Source of the DNA: an uncultured Verrucomicrobiota bacterium | Lineage (GTDB): Bacteria > Verrucomicrobiota > Verrucomicrobiia > Limisphaerales > UBA1096 | Length of the DNA stretch: 11,847 bases | NCBI GenBank assembly: GCA_913050205.1 | Contig: CAJXAU010000024.1 | Span: 1-11,847, forward strand | Reading direction: 5' to 3' | Shown here: piece by piece, positions 6,168 to 11,847 of the stretch | Layout: the number at the start of each line of letters is the position of its first letter | Position numbering within the stretch: the stretch's first letter is position 1 | The notes under the pieces: model-generated | Told to the model about the DNA's origin: nothing | The model's database searches: none | What the model saw: the letters and a program-made list of their open reading frames with translations, nothing else | Translations under genes and position numbers: made by a program

Positions 6168-8632
6168 AGTTTCGCAGTTTCATAATCGGCCTGATGTTTT
6201 CTGCCTTGGTTGCGCTTGGCCAAGCGGCCGAGCCCACCGTGGTCATCAACGAGATTGTCGCCATCAACGACTCCGGGCTCAGGGACGAGGACGGTGATTT
6301 TTCTGACTGGATTGAACTGCACAACTACGGCACCGAATCCATTAATCTCACCGGCACCGCACTGACCGACAACCGTAAGCGCTTGGCCAATTGGACATTT
6401 CCGGAAACTCAAATCGAACCGGGGCAATTTGTGGTAGTGTTCATGTCAGGCAAGGATAAGCGTGTCGCTGGCAAACCGTTGCACGCCAATTTTGCCCTGC
6501 GCGGCAAGGGTGAGTACCTCGGGCTAATCGCCAGTGACGGCGAAACCGTGATCGACGAAATCGCCCCGAAATACCCGGATCAAAAAAAGGATATCGCCTT
6601 TGGCATCCTGCCCGGCCAAAAGAAAGATCTAGCCCACAAGCGCGGCTTCCTCAGCCCCACCCCGGGGAAAGCCAACGCACAGCCGCTCGCCGGAACGGTC
6701 AAGGCCGTGAAGTTCAGCGAAAAACGCGGCTGGCACGAGCAGGCATTCCAGCTCGAACTCTCGACTAAAACCAAGGACGCCACAATCCGCTACACTCTAG
6801 ACGGCACGCGACCAACCGCCAAAAACGGACAGGTGTACGAGTCCCCGGTTGAAATTTCGAAGACGACCACTCTCCGCACTGCGGCATTCAAAAATGGACA
6901 CAAACCCTCCGCACCAACGACCCGCACGTTTCTCTTTTTGAATGATATTGTGAGGCAATCCCCGGACGGTTTACCGCCGGAGTATTTCCCGTTCACATGG
7001 GGCGAAAACAAGGTCGACTACGGGATGGATCAGCGCATTGTGAATGATCCCCGCTACGCGAAGGATCTCATCAAGGGCTTTCACTCGCTGCCCTCTTTTT
7101 CGCTCGTCATGAATCTCGACCACCTGCTTGACGGCGAGCGCGGCATCTATGCCAACGCCGAGTGGGATGGCCGAGAAGCCGAGCGCCCGGCCTCCATGGA
7201 ACTGATTCATCCGGACGGCACAAAAGGTTTCCAAATTGACTGCGGCATCCGGATTCGAGGTGGCTTCAGTCGGCGCAGCTCCAACCCAAAACATTCATTC
7301 CGCCTGTTTTTTAGAGACACCTATGGCCCATCAAAACTAAAGTACCCACTTTTTGGTGATGAGGGGGCAAAGGAGTTCCATAACATTGATCTGCGAACAT
7401 TCCAAAACTACTCGTGGCATATCGGTGACAAGGAACGCACTATTTTCCTTCGGGACCAGTTTAACCGGGATCTGCAACTGGCGATGGGCCAACCGGCCGC
7501 CCGGGGCAAGTTTTACCACCTGTTCATCAACGGCCACTACTGGGGGGTGTTTAACACCTGCGAACGCATCAAGGCCTCCTATGGCGCATCGTATCTCGGC
7601 GGCAAAAAGGAAAATTACGACGCAATCAAAAAAGGGCGCACCTATCTCGAGGATCGCAAAATGTCCGTCGGCGTGATGGCCAACGACGGCAACCTCGACG
7701 CATGGGGCCGGCTTTGTGACATCGCCCATGAGGGGCTTGAATCTAACGAGGCCTATTTCCGGATTCTCGGGAAGAACCCGGACGGAACCGAAAACCTCGA
7801 CTACGAGGCCCTGCTGGAGGTGGACAACCTGATCGATTACATGCTGGTGATCTTTTATGGAGGTAACTACGACGCACCGGTCAGCGCTTGGGGACAAAAC
7901 TTCGGCCCGAACAACTGGTACGGCCTGCGACATCGCAAAAAGCGGGATGGATTCCGATTCTTTGTCTGGGATGCCGAACATACTTTTCGCGATGTGCGTG
8001 AGGATCGCACCGGCCCTTTTCCCGCAGGAAACCACTACTCGAGCAGCAATCCACAATGGATCTGGCAGCAGTGTCTGGATAACGAGGAATTCCGGGTGCG
8101 AGTTGGGGACCGAATTCAGAAACACTTTTATAACGAAGGTGTGCTCACGCCGGAAAAAGTGCTGGAACGGTTTCAGGAGCGGATCGATGAAATCAGAATG
8201 TCCGTTGTTTGCGAGTCCGCCCGCTGGGGTGACTCCGGCTACACGCCTTCCGGCGGTCGTGCCTCAACCGAACGCCGCCCCCGTACCCGCGACGAGGATT
8301 GGGCGAGGGAGATCGATCGCTTGGTCAATGATTATTTCCCCGTACGTAGCGAGATTGTCCTTTCCCAACTCTACCGCCACGGGGTGATCTCCGATGTTCC
8401 CGCCCCGACGTATCAACTCGCTGCAGATAAGTCTAAGATCGAGATTGAAGCAGGGAACGGTGAGTTGTACGTCACCACCGACGGCACCGATCCTCGGCAG
8501 ATCGGCGGTAAGCCAACCTCCACCGCCCGACGGATTGACTCAGGAAAAACAACACTGCCACCGGGCAAACCCATCCATGCCCGAGCGTTCTATAAGGGTG
8601 AATGGAGTGCGTTGGTGACGATATCCGAGTAA
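6164..8632 (+). CDS. CotH kinase family surface protein with lamin-tail and chitobiase-like domains
   Basis: This is an 822-residue exported protein. The signal peptide is about 1-22 and ends ALGQAAEP; the LGQA is encoded by a copy of the window's palindrome. A lamin-tail domain follows at about 26-135 (VINEIVAIND, then SDWIELHNYG). A chitobiase/HEX C-terminal-like beta domain is centred on YTLDGTRP near residue 210. The CotH domain spans about 300-640, with GIRIRGGFSRR, FLRDQFNRDL, INGHYWGVF and VWDAEHTFRD (D603, a candidate metal-binding Asp). A second chitobiase-like segment (YVTTDGTDP) lies near 767. CotH of Bacillus is an atypical protein kinase that phosphorylates a Ser/Lys/Arg-rich spore-coat protein. 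PVC relatives are exported and mostly uncharacterised. The start overlaps the EF-hand gene by four bases and has an AGGA six bases upstream (6154-6157), so the two are probably co-translated. It converges on the nitrilase gene with a 24-base gap. Confidence 0.9.
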   Translation: MKFRSFIIGLMFSALVALGQAAEPTVVINEIVAINDSGLRDEDGDFSDWIELHNYGTESINLTGTALTDNRKRLANWTFPETQIEPGQFVVVFMSGKDKRVAGKPLHANFALRGKGEYLGLIASDGETVIDEIAPKYPDQKKDIAFGILPGQKKDLAHKRGFLSPTPGKANAQPLAGTVKAVKFSEKRGWHEQAFQLELSTKTKDATIRYTLDGTRPTAKNGQVYESPVEISKTTTLRTAAFKNGHKPSAPTTRTFLFLNDIVRQSPDGLPPEYFPFTWGENKVDYGMDQRIVNDPRYAKDLIKGFHSLPSFSLVMNLDHLLDGERGIYANAEWDGREAERPASMELIHPDGTKGFQIDCGIRIRGGFSRRSSNPKHSFRLFFRDTYGPSKLKYPLFGDEGAKEFHNIDLRTFQNYSWHIGDKERTIFLRDQFNRDLQLAMGQPAARGKFYHLFINGHYWGVFNTCERIKASYGASYLGGKKENYDAIKKGRTYLEDRKMSVGVMANDGNLDAWGRLCDIAHEGLESNEAYFRILGKNPDGTENLDYEALLEVDNLIDYMLVIFYGGNYDAPVSAWGQNFGPNNWYGLRHRKKRDGFRFFVWDAEHTFRDVREDRTGPFPAGNHYSSSNPQWIWQQCLDNEEFRVRVGDRIQKHFYNEGVLTPEKVLERFQERIDEIRMSVVCESARWGDSGYTPSGGRASTERRPRTRDEDWAREIDRLVNDYFPVRSEIVLSQLYRHGVISDVPAPTYQLAADKSKIEIEAGNGELYVTTDGTDPRQIGGKPTSTARRIDSGKTTLPPGKPIHARAFYKGEWSALVTISE
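6215..6224. repeat. Palindrome copy 7, CTTGGCCAAG, at a signal peptide cleavage region
   Basis: Exact copy within GCGCTTGGCCAAGCGG, read Leu18-Gly-Gln-Ala at the C-region of the CotH-family protein's signal peptide, directly before the predicted cleavage site. Confidence 0.85.
6382..6391. repeat. Palindrome variant, 9 of 10 bases
   Basis: CTTGGCCAAT, preceded by AAGCG, in the lamin-tail domain of the CotH-family gene and read Leu-Ala-Asn. Confidence 0.6.
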
Positions 8633-8656
8633 CCAAGCTCTTGGCCAAGCGGAGGG
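8633..8656. repeat. Palindrome copy 8 filling a convergent intergenic gap
   Basis: The 24 bases between the tail-to-tail CotH-family and nitrilase genes contain an exact CTTGGCCAAG at 8640-8649, preceded by CCAAGCT. Together CCAAG and CTTGG can pair, but the loop would be two bases and no T-run follows on either strand, so a classical terminator is not supported. Confidence 0.75.
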
Positions 8657-9628
8657 TCAACTCCCTTCCTCGATACCTTTGAACCGCACTGTGCGCGTGT
8701 CCATCTCGCGGCCGGTCGGCTTGGCCAGTGGCTCGTAAAGATTCGGACGCCGGGATTGTATCCAGCGCATCCCAATGTTCATCCTCATGTGCTCCGCTTC
8801 AAGGTCGGCCACGATCATTTTGTCCGCAGCCGCCCACGTCTCAACGAGGATTTCCCCGTAGGGATTGAGGATCATCGCGTTGCCGGTTCGCACCTCGTCG
8901 CCGTCGATACCAACGCCATTGCTGAAGATCAGGAACATGCCGTTGTCATGCGCCCGGGAGGGCAGCCAGCGCAGGAGCCACTCGCGCCCCTTCGACCCAC
9001 GAAACTCCGCCTCGATCGCCTCCGGATTGGACTCGCGATCATGCCATAAAGCCGAGTCGATTACCCCCATGCAACGCGGACTGGGGGTGCGGCAGCCACC
9101 GGTCTGATGGGGCGCAATCAGGATTTCCGCCCCATGCAACGCCACCATCCGCGTGTTTTCAAACAGGTTGTTGTCGTAGCAAATAAGAATTGCCGCCCGG
9201 TTTCCGCCGGGCAGATCGAACACTGTGAACTCGCTCCCACTCGACACATACTCATTCACAAACGCATGCAACTTACGATGCCGAACATGGCTCCCGTCCG
9301 GCATCGCCACAACATAACTGTTAAACAACTCCCCCTGATCACTTCGCTCGAGAAAACCAGCTCCAATGCTAATGCCATGCTCACGCGACAGGCTTAACAA
9401 CTCTCGTGTGGTCGGGCCATCGGGGATGGGCTCTGCCAACGCATCCAGTTCAGCGTGAGACAGGTCTCGCAAAAACCAATACCCGGTCACGCACATCTCC
9501 GGGCAAACCACCAACTCCGCGCCCTGCCCTGCCGCCTCGGCGGCGAATCGGCGCACCTTGTTCAGATTGGCCTCCTTGTCACCGGGCAGGTGCTCAAATT
9601 GTACCGAGGCGACTCTGGTATTTTTCAT
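8657..9628 (-). CDS. Carbon-nitrogen hydrolase (nitrilase superfamily amidohydrolase)
   Basis: This is a 323-residue protein with no signal peptide, so cytoplasmic. The nitrilase-superfamily Glu-Lys-Cys triad is visible: E44 in VVCPEMCVTGY, K119 in RHRKLHAF, and the nucleophile C150 in ILICYDNNLFENTR. A further family-like segment is SRAHDNGMFLIFSNG, and the C-terminus has the common RRPNLYEPL ending. Such enzymes hydrolyse amides, carbamoyl groups or nitriles; the substrate cannot be read from the sequence. Length is normal for the superfamily. The ATG at 9628 is the natural start because VASVQFEHLPGD is the usual first strand. No strong ribosome binding site precedes it. The stop of a possible small upstream gene lies only five bases before it, so translation may be coupled. 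Near the C-terminus (8720-8727) a degenerate palindrome copy encodes Leu-Ala-Lys. It faces the CotH-family gene tail to tail. Confidence 0.9.
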   Translation of the reverse strand: MKNTRVASVQFEHLPGDKEANLNKVRRFAAEAAGQGAELVVCPEMCVTGYWFLRDLSHAELDALAEPIPDGPTTRELLSLSREHGISIGAGFLERSDQGELFNSYVVAMPDGSHVRHRKLHAFVNEYVSSGSEFTVFDLPGGNRAAILICYDNNLFENTRMVALHGAEILIAPHQTGGCRTPSPRCMGVIDSALWHDRESNPEAIEAEFRGSKGREWLLRWLPSRAHDNGMFLIFSNGVGIDGDEVRTGNAMILNPYGEILVETWAAADKMIVADLEAEHMRMNIGMRWIQSRRPNLYEPLAKPTGREMDTRTVRFKGIEEGS

Positions 9629-9633
9629 GTTAT

Positions 9634-9963
9634 TTAGCCCACTTCATCGAGGACCGAAGGAAAAGGGCTGACACCGTAGGCCACCTCGCGCCGCGCGACA
9701 CGAATCTCCGGTTGGCCGCCATCGATGAATGGTCGAATCTCCAGACGGCCAAGCGCTTGGCCAAGCGATGCCCCGGCCATCGGTGAAACCTGCCCGGGAG
9801 CATTGCCGAGCCTCATGTCGATTGACGCTGGCCTAATGCTCGCCAGTGTTTGACCGGGAAAACCAAGCGCTCGATACCGCAGTGACTGATATCGCTGATG
9901 CAACGACAGCGAGTTGTCCGCTTGGCCAACCGGTTTGATCTCTGTCTCCAAGAGGTAATTCAC
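9634..9963 (-). CDS. Hypothetical small protein upstream of the amidohydrolase
   Basis: This open frame of 109 residues starts at a GTG (9963-9961), with an in-frame TGA a short distance upstream, and ends five bases before the nitrilase ATG. Codon choice resembles the neighbouring genes, and the C-terminal half (RLEIRPFIDGGQPEIRV and onward) looks protein-like and soluble. No signal peptide, membrane segment or known domain was recognised. It contains one exact palindrome copy (read SLGQALGR) and one 9/10 copy (read PVGQA), both in the Leu/Val-Gly-Gln frame that the palindrome uses in certain genes. The ribosome binding site is poor. It may be a real cytoplasmic protein co-transcribed with the amidohydrolase, or a decayed or non-coding leader. 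If it is not a gene, 9629-10076 is a 448-base non-coding gap. Confidence 0.45.
   Translation of the reverse strand: MNYLLETEIKPVGQADNSLSLHQRYQSLRYRALGFPGQTLASIRPASIDMRLGNAPGQVSPMAGASLGQALGRLEIRPFIDGGQPEIRVARREVAYGVSPFPSVLDEVG
9747..9767. repeat. Palindrome copy 9 with extra half-copy, 12-bp period
   Basis: The exact core at 9756-9765 is preceded by GGCCAAGCG, giving nearly two periods of the 12-bp unit over 21 bases. It lies in the possible small minus-strand gene, read SLGQALG. Confidence 0.8.
9921..9930. repeat. Palindrome variant, 9 of 10 bases
   Basis: CTTGGCCAAC near the 5' end of the possible small minus-strand gene, read Val-Gly-Gln on that strand. Confidence 0.6.
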
Positions 9964-10076
9964 GTTGCACCCACACGTTGCCTGCCGAATGTCAGTTGGT
10001 CAATCTCCTGCCTTCACGGGGCGATTGCGACTGGTGAGCCGAAGCCGGTTACGGTAGCGTGCCGACCGCTTAATCT
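9964..10076. other. Divergent intergenic region
   Basis: These 113 bases lie between the possible small minus-strand gene and the PQQ-like gene and should hold promoters firing both ways. No convincing -35/-10 pair, operator palindrome or ribosome binding site was seen, and no CTTGGCCAAG copy falls here. Confidence 0.4.
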
Positions 10077-11333
10077 ATGTCTCGACTGACAATTCTCATT
10101 CTGTTTTTTGCGACGCTGACCACGGCCCCGCACAGTGCGGAGATCACCTGGCCCGGCTGGCTTGGGCCAAACCGTGACGGCTGGGTTCCGCATTTCGAGC
10201 CACCCGCAAAATGGCCCAAGTCACTCGAGCAGGGTTGGACAACCAAGGTCGGCGATGGCTACGGAACAATTGCCGTCAACGGCGAGCGACTTTATTTGCA
10301 TACCCGACAAAAGAACGATGAAGTGGTCTGGTGTCTCGATCTTGAAACAGGCAAACCGAAATGGCGAAATCGCTACGTCGAACCGTTCAAGGAAGGCGGC
10401 GGTGGGGAACCACACGGCAAGGGGCCGAAAGCCAATCCAGCGCTGGCAGATGGGAGATTATTTACGCTCAGCATCACCGGCATTCTCACGGCTTGGGACG
10501 CAAACACCGGCGCGATGCTTTGGCGTGTGGACCATCGTGCCAAATTCGGTAAGCGACCACATCCCTACTGGGGTGCCTGCACATCACCACTCGTGGTCGA
10601 CAATCGCGTTTACCTCCACTTCGGCAACGACGAATCAGGTTTCCTCTCCGCGATGGATGTTGAGACCGGCAAGGAAGTTTGGCGCAATGGCAAGGACGGC
10701 GCCGCTTATTCCTCCCCGCTTTACGCGGAGATAGAAGGGGTGAGGCAGATCGTCGAGTGGAATCACGAAGACCTGCTCGGCGTCGAACTGGAAACCGGAC
10801 GTACCCTTTGGAAGTACCATCTGCCACACCGCGGCACGAATCAGAACATGCCTACCCCGACCGTTCACAACGGCCATATTTTAGTTGGAGGCGAAAAGCG
10901 TGGTATCCGCAGCATACACCCCCACCTCAAGAACAATAAATGGATTGTCACCGAAAAATGGCACCAAACCCGAGCCGCGCTGGACATGAGTACTGCGGTG
11001 ATCAACGGCAACCGGCTGTACGGATTCTCCCACTACGGGCTCGGTGAGCTGTTCTGCATCGACACCTCCAACGGCAAGATTCTCTGGAAAGGCCCGGGAC
11101 GCACCGGGGACAACGTCACCTTCCTTTCAGTGCCCGGGCACGTGTTGGCCTTGATTGACGACGGCGAACTACAGGTACTCAAGGCTGCCGGTGCCAAGAC
11201 CGAGGTTGTGACCCGTTACAAGGTCGCGGAAAACCCAACCTGGGCTGCACCGGTTTTGCTGAAGAATAAACTACTGATCAAGGACAGAGACTCCCTGACA
11301 CTTTGGCGACTAAGTGACACAAAACAAAAGTAA
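10077..11333 (+). CDS. Exported PQQ-like beta-propeller repeat protein
   Basis: This is a 418-residue protein with a signal peptide at about 1-21 (MSRLTILILFFATL, cleavage near HSA before Glu22). The mature start carries WPGWLGPNRDG, the WP-x-x-GPxRDG signature common at the start of Planctomycetes and Verrucomicrobia PQQ-like propellers. At least five blade motifs of the form D-x-x-TG-x-x-x-W follow, near residues 88 (DLETGKPKW), 141 (DANTGAMLW), 195 (DVETGKEVW), 238 (ELETGRTLW) and 329 (DTSNGKILW). The fold resembles BamB and the quinoprotein alcohol dehydrogenases. I see no clear catalytic Asp or disulfide ring, so it is more likely a periplasmic scaffold or sugar-processing accessory than a proven dehydrogenase. 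The ATG at 10077 gives the signal peptide directly; no Shine-Dalgarno motif precedes it. The following lipoprotein gene starts 33 bases after its stop and may be co-transcribed. Confidence 0.88.
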   Translation: MSRLTILILFFATLTTAPHSAEITWPGWLGPNRDGWVPHFEPPAKWPKSLEQGWTTKVGDGYGTIAVNGERLYLHTRQKNDEVVWCLDLETGKPKWRNRYVEPFKEGGGGEPHGKGPKANPALADGRLFTLSITGILTAWDANTGAMLWRVDHRAKFGKRPHPYWGACTSPLVVDNRVYLHFGNDESGFLSAMDVETGKEVWRNGKDGAAYSSPLYAEIEGVRQIVEWNHEDLLGVELETGRTLWKYHLPHRGTNQNMPTPTVHNGHILVGGEKRGIRSIHPHLKNNKWIVTEKWHQTRAALDMSTAVINGNRLYGFSHYGLGELFCIDTSNGKILWKGPGRTGDNVTFLSVPGHVLALIDDGELQVLKAAGAKTEVVTRYKVAENPTWAAPVLLKNKLLIKDRDSLTLWRLSDTKQK

Positions 11334-11348
11334 TACGGCGATCATCCA

Positions 11349-11358
11349 CTTGGCCAAG
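11349..11358. repeat. Palindrome copy 10, CTTGGCCAAG, upstream of the lipoprotein start
   Basis: Exact copy followed by CG in the 33-base gap between the PQQ-like gene and the lipoprotein gene. It ends eight bases before the ATG, where a ribosome binding site would otherwise be expected. Confidence 0.85.
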
Positions 11359-11366
11359 CGATCACA

Positions 11367-11847
11367 ATGAGTACGAACCTGAAACACATCATGATCGCCG
11401 CCATGATATGCCTTGGCATTAGCGGCTGCGGCGAATCACAAACCGCTCCGCCGGCCGACTCTCAATCCAAACCGGCTATCACGAACTCACCGGCGCCTGC
11501 ACCGCAGCAAGCGCTCCCGGTCGTTGCCGAGGAGAAGAAACCTGACCCAATGATCGGAGTCTACGAGGCCACCATGCTGAACATCGGCACCAACGATCCT
11601 CAACCCTTGCATTTGGAATTGAAACTGGAAAACAGATTCACCGCCTACCCTCAAAACGAGGCAAACAACAAGCTGCACGGCACTTGGAAAATTGAAGGGA
11701 CGTTTCTGATTTGCACCGGCATCACCGAGGCAACCAAGCAGCAAATGACACTGAAAATCGACCCCAAATCGTTGAATCTTGTGTCGATCAGTCAAAAGGA
11801 CACCGTGATACCGCTCGATCAAATCACCCCATCCGGGGCCAAGAGCA
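11367..11847 (+). CDS. Lipoprotein of unknown function, N-terminal part (runs off the right edge)
   Basis: An open frame from the ATG at 11367 continues to the window edge, giving 160 residues without a stop. It begins MSTNLKHIMIAAMICLGISGC, a signal peptide with an ISGC lipobox, so Cys21 should be lipidated after signal peptidase II cleavage. A Pro/Ala/Gln-rich linker occupies about 27-61. From about 62 (MIGVYEATML) a beta-rich domain follows, with G-x-W-x-x-x-G (GTWKIEGTFLICTG) near 111-124. This is reminiscent of small lipocalin- or NlpE-like barrels, but the resemblance is weak and no family is claimed. It lies 33 bases after the PQQ-like gene, and that gap contains a palindrome copy just upstream of the start. 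No Shine-Dalgarno motif is visible. A minus-strand open frame covering 11487-11822 is judged a shadow. Confidence 0.8.
   Translation, partial: MSTNLKHIMIAAMICLGISGCGESQTAPPADSQSKPAITNSPAPAPQQALPVVAEEKKPDPMIGVYEATMLNIGTNDPQPLHLELKLENRFTAYPQNEANNKLHGTWKIEGTFLICTGITEATKQQMTLKIDPKSLNLVSISQKDTVIPLDQITPSGAKS

Noticed and set aside
8633..8656. Bidirectional intrinsic terminator between the convergent genes
   Set aside because: The only inverted repeat pairs with a two-base loop and there is no T-run on either side.
11487..11822. Minus-strand open frame of 111 residues near the right edge
   Set aside because: It overlaps the lipoprotein gene, which has a clear signal peptide and lipobox; the minus frame shows no recognisable protein features.

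Overview
The window looks like a chromosome segment of a PVC-group bacterium, most likely Verrucomicrobiota, with Planctomycetota as the alternative. The reasons are a Piru_Ver-type dehydrogenase/HEAT/cytochrome c protein, a lamin-tail CotH protein, a secreted EF-hand protein and a PQQ-like beta-propeller protein. These families are all abundant in PVC exoproteomes. Most products carry an export signal. Shine-Dalgarno motifs are mostly weak or absent, with two exceptions noted below. No CRISPR array, tRNA, rRNA, transposase, prophage or recognisable defence operon was found.

Layout: the left edge holds the first 14 codons of a minus-strand gene that reads like a flagellin N-terminus and has a good ribosome binding site. 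It is divergent from a giant plus-strand gene (253-5388). That gene encodes a secreted fusion of a NodB-like deacetylase domain, FG-GAP repeats, a Piru_Ver sugar-dehydrogenase-like propeller, HEAT repeats, a CAACH cytochrome c and a C-terminal beta-sandwich. A secreted protein with four EF-hands (5469-6167) follows 80 bases downstream. It overlaps the next gene by an ATGA, and that gene encodes a CotH-kinase-family surface protein (6164-8632). These three may form one operon.

Convergent to them, on the minus strand, are a cytoplasmic nitrilase-superfamily amidohydrolase (8657-9628) and, just upstream of it, a possible small hypothetical gene (9634-9963). Divergent from that pair, on the plus strand, are an exported PQQ-like beta-propeller protein (10077-11333) and a lipoprotein gene cut by the right edge (11367 onward).

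The strongest unexplained signal is a short palindrome, CTTGGCCAAG, usually within the longer context GCGCTTGGCCAAGCGC. Ten exact copies and at least two 9/10 copies lie scattered across genes and intergenic gaps, where chance would give about 0.01. Some copies join into a 12-bp periodic unit (CTTGGCCAAGCG). In genes nearly all are read as Leu-Gly-Gln-Ala or Leu-Ala-Lys, and two lie inside signal peptides. This resembles a highly iterated palindrome of the cyanobacterial HIP1 kind but with a different sequence, and I know of no described function for it.
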